From Schlegelella_A sp963778525 (GTDB lineage Bacteria > Pseudomonadota > Gammaproteobacteria > Burkholderiales > Burkholderiaceae_C), in NCBI GenBank assembly GCA_963778525.1, contig CAVZUJ010000009.1:620001-684000 (forward strand): DNA of 64,000 nt, read 5' to 3'. The position numbers were made by a program, and so were the translations under genes. Below, in pieces: positions 1 through 8,243 of this stretch. The notes beneath the pieces are model-generated. The model saw nothing but the letters and a program-made list of their open reading frames with translations. It searched no databases and was not told the DNA's origin. Positions within the stretch are counted from its first letter, which is position 1, and every line of letters starts with the position of its first letter.

Positions 1-1
1 C

Positions 2-121
2 TCGTTCATCGATACCGTCTTCGGCGCCGGACGCTTTCGCTGCATCGCCTGGCGCATGCGGCATCGCCAGGTCGACCCCGCCACCGGCGCCACCGACTGG
101 CCTTCCTCGCCTCGTCGCTGA
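2..121 (+). CDS. C-terminal end of an unidentified protein (partial)
   Basis: A plus-strand frame is open from the window edge for 39 codons and stops at TGA 119-121, 15 bases before the stop of the convergent SPFH gene. The visible tail is basic and Arg-rich (it begins SFIDTVFGAGRF). Its placement just ahead of a convergent stop fits the 3' end of a real gene, but high-GC DNA gives spurious open frames and 39 residues are too few to assign a family. No function is proposed. Confidence 0.35.
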   Translation, partial: SFIDTVFGAGRFRCIAWRMRHRQVDPATGATDWPSSPRR

Positions 122-136
122 CGCCGGCCCACCGCC

Positions 137-2086
137 TCAGTGCGGTGGCGCTTGCAGACCGGCCAGCTCGCGCGCCTTCATCGAGCTCATCAGCGCCAGC
201 AGGGTCGAGAAGGCATTGCCGTCGGCGCCGCCGCCGAGCTGGATCTGCGGCACCAGCGGCACCTTCGCCGTCTCGAAGGCTTCGGCCAGGCGCAGCATCA
301 CCGTCTGCATGAGCTGCTTGTCGGCACCTTCGCCTTCGAGCGCGTCCGACTTGGCCTTCATCGCCGAGGCTTCGGCATCGCCGATCGCCTTGATCGCCGA
401 GGCCCGGCCGGCGCCTTCGTTTTCCTGGCGGAACTTGTCGGCCTGCGCCAGCAGCGAGATCTCCTCGCGCCGGCGCTCGGCGGCCTTCACCAGCGCCGCG
501 CCGTGGTTGTCCTTGATCGAGATGTCGACCAGCGAGGCCGTCAGCTCGGCCTGCTTCTGGGCGCGCTTCTCGGCCTCGTTGAACTCGCGCAGCTTGTCGG
601 CGGCGATCTGCTTCTGCGCAAAGGTCTCGACCTGCTCGCGCGCGATCTGCCGGTCGCGCAGCTGCGACATGATGTTCTCGATCTGGGTGTCGCCGGCCTG
701 CGGCTTCGGCGTGCCGATCAGCACTTCCTGGAACTCGAGCGAGTAGGCGCGGAAGCGCTCGCGCATGTCGACCGAAGCGCCCGCCTGCAATTCGCTGCGC
801 GACTGGATCAGCTCGATGAAGGTGCGCGTCTGCGAGACGTTCTTGAAGTACGACGAGACCATCGGGTCGAGCGTCTGCTCGACCAGCTGCTTCACGTTGC
901 CGAAGCGCTGCACCACCATCGGCGCCTTCCTGTAGTCGATGTGCACGACCACGGAGAGCGGCAGCAGCGGCTCGAACGCGTCCTTGGTGATCAGCGTGAT
1001 CTCGCGCAGGTTCGAGTCGAAGCTCGAGCCGCTCGAGCCCGATTGCCACATCAGCACGAAGTTGGTCGTGGGCACCAGCTCGATCTTGCCGGCGTAGGTG
1101 TTGAACGCGTACTTGCCCGGCATCAACGGATCGCGCCAGACGCCGCGACAGCCGGTCTCGACCAGCTCGCCGTGCGTGTAGTCGCTGCCCGAGGTGTCCT
1201 TGCCCCAGCGGCCGGTGTACGAGACCACGACGCCGACGAAGCCGACCGGGATGACGGTCTTCTTGATCAGCTCGACGGTCGCGAACAGGCGGTTGATGTA
1301 GTAGGTGCCTTCGACGAGCACGCGTTCCTGGCGCCCGCGCCGGCCACCCGCGGCGAGGAAGTGCTCGGGCTCCTGGAACGAGTTGTGGCCGTCGCCGACG
1401 TCGGGCGCGAGCAGCTCGTCGCGCTGCAGCGCCGGGCCGTCGTGCACGGTCACCACGGCGAGCAGGTCCGACTCCGCGCCTTCGTTGGCGCTGCGGATCA
1501 CCACCGGCGTGAAGGCGCGACGCTGGTCGAGCACCGCCCGCATCTTGTCGTAGTAGTCCTGCTCCTTTTCCTCGAGCGGCATCGAGTAGGTCGCCTCTTC
1601 GGTCATGACGACGAAGAGCGCCGGGTTGATGATGTGCGTGCCTTCGCGCAGCACCTTGCGCTGCGGCCCTTTCTGGCCGCCGCCGGCGAGAAAGGCGCGC
1701 ACGTCGCGGAAGTCGCCGACCTTGGCGTTGTCGGCCAGCGTCTGGCCGGCCGGCAGGTCGCGGCCGTCGCGCGCGAAGACATAGCCGATCTTGCCCTGCG
1801 TCACCGAGACCATCGGGCAGATGTGCACCCGGTACTGGAAGGGCGCGAAGAAATGGAAGCCGCCGCGCCGCACGTCGGGCTGAAAGCCGGCTTCGCCGCC
1901 GAGCGCCAGCAGGCCCGAGCGAACCGAACCGGCCGGGCTCCAGAGCTTTTCGACGATGCCCAGGCGCGCGTTCGGGATGTAGCGCACGATGTGCGCGGCA
2001 ATGAAGAGAAGGATGAGGCACACGGCCACGCCGGTGCCGATGAGGAGCGGCCACAGCCAGTCGCCGCCGAACAGATCGCGAAACAT
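137..2086 (-). CDS. SPFH/band-7 (flotillin-like) membrane protein
   Basis: A 649-residue protein with an N-terminal membrane segment (about residues 13-35) followed by SPFH/band-7 sequence and an Ala/Glu/Lys/Arg-rich helical C-terminal region (about 470-600) of the kind that drives oligomerisation in flotillins and stomatins. The N-terminal half is unusual. A module ending in 'R/Q-x-VL-x-EGT-x-x-IN-x-x-LF' occurs at about residues 132-161 and again at 243-272, and a looser third copy ends near 320-340, before the canonical band-7 core. SPFH proteins form large membrane-anchored cages around microdomains or partner proteins; no partner such as a NfeD or YqiJ protein is visible on this side. 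The gene is monocistronic as far as can be seen, with 460 bases of non-coding sequence upstream. The family call is firm and the role is inferred. Confidence 0.85.
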   Translation of the reverse strand: MFRDLFGGDWLWPLLIGTGVAVCLILLFIAAHIVRYIPNARLGIVEKLWSPAGSVRSGLLALGGEAGFQPDVRRGGFHFFAPFQYRVHICPMVSVTQGKIGYVFARDGRDLPAGQTLADNAKVGDFRDVRAFLAGGGQKGPQRKVLREGTHIINPALFVVMTEEATYSMPLEEKEQDYYDKMRAVLDQRRAFTPVVIRSANEGAESDLLAVVTVHDGPALQRDELLAPDVGDGHNSFQEPEHFLAAGGRRGRQERVLVEGTYYINRLFATVELIKKTVIPVGFVGVVVSYTGRWGKDTSGSDYTHGELVETGCRGVWRDPLMPGKYAFNTYAGKIELVPTTNFVLMWQSGSSGSSFDSNLREITLITKDAFEPLLPLSVVVHIDYRKAPMVVQRFGNVKQLVEQTLDPMVSSYFKNVSQTRTFIELIQSRSELQAGASVDMRERFRAYSLEFQEVLIGTPKPQAGDTQIENIMSQLRDRQIAREQVETFAQKQIAADKLREFNEAEKRAQKQAELTASLVDISIKDNHGAALVKAAERRREEISLLAQADKFRQENEGAGRASAIKAIGDAEASAMKAKSDALEGEGADKQLMQTVMLRLAEAFETAKVPLVPQIQLGGGADGNAFSTLLALMSSMKARELAGLQAPPH

Positions 2087-2548
2087 ATCGAGCTACTTTC
2101 TTCGAAGGGTGGAACACGCGGCAGCTCACCCGCCGCGCCGAAGCGCAGCGTGCAGGCGTACCGATCCGGTCGTGTGCGCGAGCTTTCGCTCAGCGCATCG
2201 ACCGCGATTTGCGGAGGGAACGGCGCGCGGCCGTCAGTGCAGGCGTCGTCGCCGCAGCGGCAGGCGCAATGCGGCGCGCAGCGCCAGCAAAAGAGGCCGT
2301 TGCCAGCGGCTGCCGGAGGAGGCGATGCCGACACGCGAGGCGTCGGCGGGGCACAGGATGATCACGAGAGACTCTTGCGTCGGCGGCCCGATGGGCGCGA
2401 CGAACGAAATCGTGCTCCTCGTAAACCCGAACGTCAAGCGCGCTCGTCGGTCTCGCCGCTGCCTGTCGCCGGGCGGTGCAAATGCTTCTGGCGATACATC
2501 GCCGCATCGCCGCGCTGCAGCAAGTGAACTGGCGTAAAGGTCTGTTCC
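2087..2548. other. 462-base intergenic stretch, no supported gene
   Basis: It lies between the start of the SPFH gene and the stop of the DUF3943 gene, both on the minus strand, so it should hold the SPFH promoter. The only open frames are short (for example 67 codons at 2234-2437, minus), without a recognisable domain or convincing ribosome-binding site. I saw no clear terminator, tRNA-like fold or repeat. Confidence 0.5.
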
Positions 2549-4009
2549 TCAGTGCCAGTCGACCGTGCCGAAGCGGTCTTGCCCGAGCAGCGTATAGAAG
2601 ATGCCGACCGTCACCTGCGTCTGCTCCTGCGTTGCCGGACTCACGAAGCGGGCGTCGCGGCGATTGCCGATCACCTTGATCGTCACGGCTTGCTGCTTGG
2701 CGATCCGGTAGGTGAACGATGCATCGCCGCGCAGGATGTTGTCGTGACCGCCGTCGGTGCCCGAGCCGACGTTGCTGACGAAGTATTCGCGCCCGGTCAG
2801 GTCGAGCGAGGCCTTGTCGCTGTGGGTCAGGCGCAGCGCCAGCAGCGCCTGCGGTGCGACGCCGTAGTTGTAGTCGCGGTCGCTCGCCGAGCCGTGCGTG
2901 GTGCCGACGGCCGCATAGCCTGCGCCGATCATCGCCGTGCCTTGCAGGGAGATCGAATCGCTGAGCTGCCACTGCGCCGTCGAGCCGATCGACACGGCCG
3001 TGCTCGAGACGCGAAACGTTTGCGGCGCCAGGTAGTCGTAGCTGCCGTAGATGCCCCAGACGCCGCGATAGTCCGGCCCCGCTTCGTAGCTCTTGCCGAT
3101 GAGCAAGCCGCGCGTCAGCACGTTCTCGAGGCCGTTCGCGCTCGACGCGGTGATCGCGAAGTTGAAGTAGTCGAAAGGCCGCGTGTATTCATAGCCGCCT
3201 TTGCCGGGCAGTCCGTAGTCGATGGAGTAGTCGACCTGTGCTTCGTTGAGTTTGAAATCCGCCGTCGAGCTGCCGAGCTCCTGCTTGACGCTGTGCGCAT
3301 AGCCGAGCTCGAGGCGGCTGAAGTACGCCGCGTCGTGGCTCGAGAAGATGCCGCCGTGGCGATCGGCGAAGACCAGGCGATTGAAGCCCGCCGCCGGGTC
3401 GATCGCCGTCGCCGCCACTTCGCGCCAGAAGCGCGGCAGGCCGCCGCCCTGCTCGAGCACGAGATTCGACATCCGGAACAGCGCTTCGCCGAGGAAGGTG
3501 CCGCCGATGCCGCTTGCCACCTGGTCGTTGCGTGAAGGCTTCGTCTGCTCGCCGGCAATCTCCCAGACCGCGCTGCCGGCAAAGGCATAGCCGGCCGATT
3601 GCCAGAAGTCGAGTCCCGCCGATCGGGCGAAGCCGAAGTACATCGCACCTTGCACCGGATGGCCGAGCTGGTTCGTCTCGAACGGATCGTCGTCGGTGCC
3701 CCAGCCGCTGCGCAGGTTGCGCCGGATGCTGTCGAGCGTGACGTGGTAGTCCTCGCGCTCGCTGCCGTAGTGGTAATTCGCGCGGTTGAGGATGAACTGG
3801 AAGCCGAGGATCTCCGCGGCGGGCAGAAGGTAGCTCGGCGTCGTCGCGGCCGGCGTGCTCGCCGCGTCCGCGTCGCTCGCGCGCGGGCTCGAGGCGGCGG
3901 CTGCCGGCGCCGTGGCTTGCGCATGCGCGTCGAGGACGGCGCTGCCCAGCACCAGGCAAAGTGCCGTCACGACGAAGGAACCGAGGGGGTGGCGTGATCG
4001 CAGCCGCAT
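2549..4009 (-). CDS. DUF3943 outer-membrane protein
   Basis: The 486-residue product starts with a signal peptide (Arg-rich n-region, hydrophobic core, cleavage near AHAQA) and an Ala/Ser-rich linker. A DUF3943-type region follows, with repeated aromatic and glycine patches and an alternating beta-strand pattern to the C-terminus, which ends in an aromatic-rich strand (GIFYTLLGQDRFGTVDWH). This is typical of an outer-membrane beta-barrel. The ATG at 4009 was chosen because the signal peptide follows directly; reading further upstream gives only Arg-rich non-native sequence overlapping the divergent kinase gene. Only 56 bases separate it from that gene, so the two probably share a promoter region. 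No substrate is known for the family. Confidence 0.8.
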   Translation of the reverse strand: MRLRSRHPLGSFVVTALCLVLGSAVLDAHAQATAPAAAASSPRASDADAASTPAATTPSYLLPAAEILGFQFILNRANYHYGSEREDYHVTLDSIRRNLRSGWGTDDDPFETNQLGHPVQGAMYFGFARSAGLDFWQSAGYAFAGSAVWEIAGEQTKPSRNDQVASGIGGTFLGEALFRMSNLVLEQGGGLPRFWREVAATAIDPAAGFNRLVFADRHGGIFSSHDAAYFSRLELGYAHSVKQELGSSTADFKLNEAQVDYSIDYGLPGKGGYEYTRPFDYFNFAITASSANGLENVLTRGLLIGKSYEAGPDYRGVWGIYGSYDYLAPQTFRVSSTAVSIGSTAQWQLSDSISLQGTAMIGAGYAAVGTTHGSASDRDYNYGVAPQALLALRLTHSDKASLDLTGREYFVSNVGSGTDGGHDNILRGDASFTYRIAKQQAVTIKVIGNRRDARFVSPATQEQTQVTVGIFYTLLGQDRFGTVDWH

Positions 4010-4065
4010 CGATGCTCGCGTCGGCAAGCGACGTACCCGCGCCCGTGAGCCGACAATCGCCGCCC

Positions 4066-5623
4066 ATGACGCCCGATCTGGTTCTCGCCATCGACGTCGG
4101 CACGCAGAGCGTGCGCGCCCTCGCCTTCGATCGCGCGGGCGCGATGCAGGGTCGGGCGCAGGTCGTGTTCGAGCCGCCCTTCGATTCGCCACAGCCCGGC
4201 TGGGCCGAGAAAGATGCGCTCTCCTACTGGCGCGCACTGGCCGAGACCTGCCGGCTGCTGTGGCAGCAGGGCGTACCTCCCGCACGCATCGCCGCGCTGG
4301 CGCTGACGACGCAACGCGGCACGGTCGTCTGCGCGCGCGAAGACGGCACGCCGCTGCGCCCGGCGATCGTCTGGCCCGACCAGCGCCTGTGCTCGGCGCC
4401 GCCGGCGCTCGGCCTGTTCTGGAACGCGGCCTTCGGCGTCGCCGGAGCCGGCGCGCTGATGCGGCAACTGCAGCGCCAGGCCGAGGCCAACTGGCTGGCC
4501 CAGCACGACGGCGCGATCTGGCAGCGCTGCGAGCGCTTCACCTTGCTCTCGGGTTGGTTGACGCATCGGCTGGTCGGCGAATGGGTCGACTCGACCGCCT
4601 GCCAGGTCGGCTACCTGCCGTTCGACTACAAGCGCCAGCAGTGGGCGCGCGCGCGCGAGTGGCACTGGAAAGCGCTGTCGATTCGCGCCGCGCAACTGCC
4701 GCGCCTCGTGCCGGCCGCGTCGCGTCTGGGCACCTTGACCGCAACGGCCGCCGCCGAGCTCGGCCTGCCGCCCGGCTTGCCGATGGTCGCGGCTGCCGCC
4801 GACAAGGCCTGCGAAGTGCTCGGCTGCGGCGCGCTCGCGCCCGACGCCGCGCACCTGTCCTTCGGCACCGCCGCCACCATCAACACGACGCAGCCGAAGT
4901 ACATCGAAGTGCAGCGCCTGCTGCCCGCCTACCCCGCGGCGCTGGCCCGGCGCCTTCAACACCGAGATCCAGATCCAGCGCGGCTTCTGGCTCGTCAGCT
5001 GGTTCAAGAACGAATTCGCGCACGGCGAGCGCGCCCTCGCGCTCGAGCGCGGGGTCAGTGCCGAGTCGCTGTTCGACGAGCTCATCGCATCGGTGCCGCC
5101 CGGCTCGATGGGCCTGACGCTGCAGCCGTACTGGTCGCCCGGCCTGCGCGAGCCCGGCCCCGAGGGCAAGGGCGCGATCATCGGCTTCGGCGATGTGCAC
5201 ACCCGTGCACATCTCTATCGGGCGATGATCGAAGGCCTGGCCTATGGCCTGCGCGCCGGACGCGAGCTGATCGAGGCGCGCACCCGGCGCCCCATCACGC
5301 GCCTGCTCGTGTCCGGCGGCGGCGCGCAAAGCGATGGCGCGATGCAGATCGCGGCCGACGTCTTCGCGCTCGCGGCGGAGCGGCCGCAGGTGGCCGAAGC
5401 CTCGGCGCTCGGCGCCGCGATGCTGGCCGCGACCGGCCTCGGCTGGCATGCCGACGTGCCGGCGGCGGCTGCGGCGATGGCGCGCACCGGGCGCCGCTTC
5501 GAGCCCGTGCCGGCCTCGGTCCGCACCTACGATGCGCTCTATCGCGAGGTCTATCGGCCGATGTACCGACGGCTCGTGCCGCTCTACCGCCGCATCCGCG
5601 CCATCACCGGCTATCCGGCCTGA
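4066..5623 (+). CDS. FGGY-family carbohydrate kinase (one frame break)
   Basis: ATP-dependent sugar kinase of the xylulokinase/glycerol kinase family, about 518 residues after correction. The N-terminal phosphate loop reads DVGTQSVRAL, the central segment ADKACEVLGCG sits where the catalytic Asp lies, and the C-terminal ATPase half carries the nucleotide-binding LLVSGGGAQSDG. The frame breaks near 4942: the upstream frame ends in LLPAYPAA and the continuing frame begins WPGAFNTEIQIQRGFW, so one extra base in the GC-rich run explains it. The sugar cannot be read from sequence, and no dehydrogenase or isomerase partner sits beside it. It is followed by a convergent SDR gene only 9 bases away. 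Confidence 0.82.
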
Positions 5624-5632
5624 CCGGCGCGG

Positions 5633-6436
5633 CTAGTAGTAGATCGCGCCCGGCACGCCGCCGCCGGCAGCGATCGCCTCGCCGTTGATGGCGATCGATT
5701 TCGGCGAGGCGAGAAAGGCGACGAGGTCGGCCACTTCCGACGCATCGACGAGGCGCTTGATCGAATTGCCGGCGGCCATGCGTTCCTCGAGCGCTTGCAC
5801 GGTCGTGCCCTGGGCCTTCGCGCGAGCCTCGAGCAGCGGCGCGGTGCGCTCGGTGCGCGTCAGCCCGGGATGCACGACCGTGACCTGGATGCCGGCCGGC
5901 CCGAGCTCGTCGGCCAGGTTCTTGCTCATCGCCGCCACCGCGACGTTGCGCATGCTGCCGACGGTGTTGCCGGCGTGGCGTGCCGCCAGGCCGCTGATGT
6001 TGACGATGCGGCCCCAGCCTTGCGCGCGCATGTGCGGCGCCGCCTCGCGGGCGCAGCGGATGTAGCCCATGACCTTGGTGTCGAGCTCGCGCTGGAAGAA
6101 CTCGCCGGTGATCTCGCCAAGGAGCGGCGGTGCGGCATAGCCGCCCGGCTCGGCCGCGGCGTTGATCAGGATGTCGATGCCGCCGCCGAGCGCCTGCACC
6201 GCTTCGGCGAAGGCACGTGCCACCTGGGCATCGTCGGTGGTGTCGGCGGCGACGCCGACGATCCGGCGTCCCGAGGCCGCCGCCAGCTCGCTGGCCGTGG
6301 CGTCGAGCCGGCTCCGGTCGCGCGCCAGGATCGCCACGTCGACGCCTTCTTCGGCCAGCACGCGCGCCACGGCCTTGCCGATGCCGCGGCTTCCGCCGGT
6401 CACGAGAGCACGTTTGCCGTGCAGTTGCAGATCCAT
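5633..6436 (-). CDS. SDR-fold protein with degenerate active site
   Basis: A 267-residue Rossmann-fold short-chain dehydrogenase/reductase. The cofactor motif TGGSRGIG (residues 13-20) is intact. At the catalytic positions the usual Asn-Ser-Tyr-Lys tetrad appears lost: the Asn helix reads ELDTKVMG, the serine strand reads NISGLAA, and the YxxxK site aligns with GSMRN. The C-terminal half is otherwise well ordered, including VHPGLTRTERTAP. Either this is a subfamily using other residues, or it binds NAD(P) without normal dehydrogenase chemistry. It is the last gene on the minus strand after znuB, 84 bases away, and may or may not be co-transcribed with it. Confidence 0.85.
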   Translation of the reverse strand: MDLQLHGKRALVTGGSRGIGKAVARVLAEEGVDVAILARDRSRLDATASELAAASGRRIVGVAADTTDDAQVARAFAEAVQALGGGIDILINAAAEPGGYAAPPLLGEITGEFFQRELDTKVMGYIRCAREAAPHMRAQGWGRIVNISGLAARHAGNTVGSMRNVAVAAMSKNLADELGPAGIQVTVVHPGLTRTERTAPLLEARAKAQGTTVQALEERMAAGNSIKRLVDASEVADLVAFLASPKSIAINGEAIAAGGGVPGAIYY

Positions 6437-6520
6437 GGCCAGGCCTTTCGAAAGAGAGCGAGCCGCCCACGCACGGCCGCGGCAGTTCGGCGTGCGTTCG
6501 TCGCGCGCCGCGAGTTTCGC

Positions 6521-7303
6521 CTAGATCGACGCCGCGCCCGAGTCGCGCTTCGGCGCCGAGGCGAGCGCACCGGCGAGCGCGCACGCCGCCAGGGTCCAGA
6601 CGATCACCGCGCCCGACGGCAGGTCGAACAACGCCGACAGCGCCAGGCCGAGCGCGTAGCCGGCCACGCCGACGGCGTAGGCGATGCCGTAGCGCCGACG
6701 GCCGCGCAGGGCACGTGTCGCCAGCGCCGGGATGATCAGGCTGGAGAACACCAGGTACACGCCGACGAGCTGCACCGACGCCGTGACGGCGAGCGCGAAG
6801 ACGCCGTAGAAGCCGAAGCGGCCGAGCCGCTCGACCCAGCCGAGCCAGAGCGCCGCGAGCAGCACCGCCGAGAGGCCGCCGAGCCAGAGCAGCTGCGTCT
6901 TGTTGACCCAGAGGATCTGTCCGACCAGCAGGTCCTTCAGATGCTCGCCGCCATGCGGATTGCTCGACAGCATCAGGATGCCGGCGCAGGCCGCGAGGAT
7001 GAACATCACGCCGATCAGCGCCTCCTGTTGCTGGGCGGCGCGCTTCTCGGTCCAGGTCAGCAGCCAGGCGCCGAGCAAGGCCGCGCAGACCGCGGCGGCC
7101 TGCACCGCGACGCCGCCTTCGGGCAGGCCGAAGGTGTCGGCGGCGATGACGCCGAGGCCGGCGATCTGGGCGATGGCGAGGTCGATGAAGACGATGCCGC
7201 GATCGAGCACCTGCATGCCGAGCGGCACGTGCGTGGCCAGCACCAGCAGCCCGGCGATCAGCGCCGGGCCGAGGATGCCCCAGTCGAGCGCGCTCCAGTT
7301 CAC
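6521..7303 (-). CDS. znuB: Zinc/manganese ABC transporter permease (ZnuB-like)
   Basis: Integral membrane permease of the ABC-3 family, 260 residues, with about eight hydrophobic segments and the family-typical region around GQILWVN. It should form the inner-membrane channel for zinc delivered by the periplasmic binding protein encoded just upstream. The start is GTG 7303-7301, which overlaps the znuA stop (GTGA), so the two are translationally coupled. The ATPase subunit (ZnuC) that such a permease needs is not in the cluster or elsewhere in this window. Zinc is the likely metal from the binding protein; manganese or iron cannot be excluded. Confidence 0.87.
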   Translation of the reverse strand: MNWSALDWGILGPALIAGLLVLATHVPLGMQVLDRGIVFIDLAIAQIAGLGVIAADTFGLPEGGVAVQAAAVCAALLGAWLLTWTEKRAAQQQEALIGVMFILAACAGILMLSSNPHGGEHLKDLLVGQILWVNKTQLLWLGGLSAVLLAALWLGWVERLGRFGFYGVFALAVTASVQLVGVYLVFSSLIIPALATRALRGRRRYGIAYAVGVAGYALGLALSALFDLPSGAVIVWTLAACALAGALASAPKRDSGAASI

Positions 7304-8217
7304 GGCTTGGCGCCGGCGGCGAGCAGGCGCGCGACGGTGTCGTCGAAGAGGCCGAAGAGGTCCTTCGCGCCATCCGTGCCGCCGACGGTGAACGGGATCT
7401 TCACGGCCGGGATGCCGGCGTGCTCGCTCAGCCATTCGGATGGCCGCGGATCCTGGTAGGCCGAATAGAGGACCATCTTCGCCGGCGTGCTCTTCAGCGG
7501 ACGCGAGCACCTCCTGCAGATGCGAGGCCGTCGGCTCGACCCCCGGCTTGGGCTCGAGCACGGCCACTTCCTTCAGGCCGAGCCAGTCGTAGAGATAGAC
7601 GAAGGCCTTGTGCTGCGACACCACCGACGCGCCTTTCAGCGGCGCCGCTTGCGCCGTCCAGCGCGCGATCGCCTGCTGCCAGCGCTGCGCGAAGCTCGCC
7701 TGCGCCTTCGCGTAGTCGGCCGCATGCGCTGCATCGACCTGCTGCAGGCGCAGCGCCAGCGCCGCGGCGACGAGGCCGATGTTGCGCGGGTCGGTCTGGA
7801 TGTGCGGATTGCCGGCAGCATGCACGTCGCCCTGCGAGCGGTCGACCAAGCGTCGGCACCTCGAGCTTCTTGCACGTAGTCGGCGGCGGCGAAGTTGCCC
7901 GGCTGGCCGGGCTGCACCTTGGCATTGCCGGACTGCTGCAGCAGCACCGGCAGCCAGCCGATCTCGAGCTCGGCGCCGGTGCAGACGACGAGATCGGCGT
8001 TGCGGGCGCGCGCGATCAGGCTCGGCTTGGCCTGGATCTGATGCGGGTCCTGCAAGGCGTTGGTCGCCACCGACACGTCGACGAGCTTGCCGCCGAGCTC
8101 TTGCGCCAGTGCGCCCCATTCGGGCTCGCAGGCGAAGACATGCAGCGCGGCGTGCGCGGGCAGCGCCAGCAGCATCAGCGGCGCGGCGAGCAGGCAGAGA
8201 AGGGAGGGACGGTTCAT
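7300..8217 (-). CDS. znuA: Periplasmic zinc-binding protein (ZnuA-like, three frame breaks)
   Basis: Solute-binding protein of the cluster 9 (ZnuA/TroA) family, about 304 residues after correction. It has a signal peptide (MNRPSLLCLLAAPLMLLALPAHA) and the metal-site signature GNPHIQTDPRNI; further potential ligand regions include VVSQHKAFVYLYDWLGL. The reading frame changes near 7876, 7854 and 7500. Each change is explained by one extra base, and together they return to the original frame, so the normal C-terminus (LFDDTVARLLAAGAKP) is recovered. Unlike many ZnuA proteins there is no long His-rich loop. It delivers metal to ZnuB. The upstream gene encodes an outer-membrane protein 26 bases away. 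Confidence 0.82.
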
Positions 8218-8243
8218 GGTGCTGTGCTCCAGGTGCGAGGCCA

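Noticed and set aside
6..2129. A 707-codon Arg-rich minus-strand open frame
   Set aside because: It is a shadow of the SPFH gene in another frame; the product is Arg/Ala-rich without domains.
2234..2437. A 67-codon minus-strand open frame in the 2087-2548 gap
   Set aside because: No ribosome-binding site, domain or conservation signal that I can see; too short to support.
140..2527. A 795-codon plus-strand open frame opposite the SPFH gene
   Set aside because: Antisense shadow typical of very high GC; the composition is Leu/Arg/His-rich and no motif is present.
6521..8119. A ZnuA-ZnuB fusion protein
   Set aside because: The ZnuA C-terminus continues in a different frame to a proper stop that overlaps the znuB GTG; the apparent fusion comes from a base insertion.
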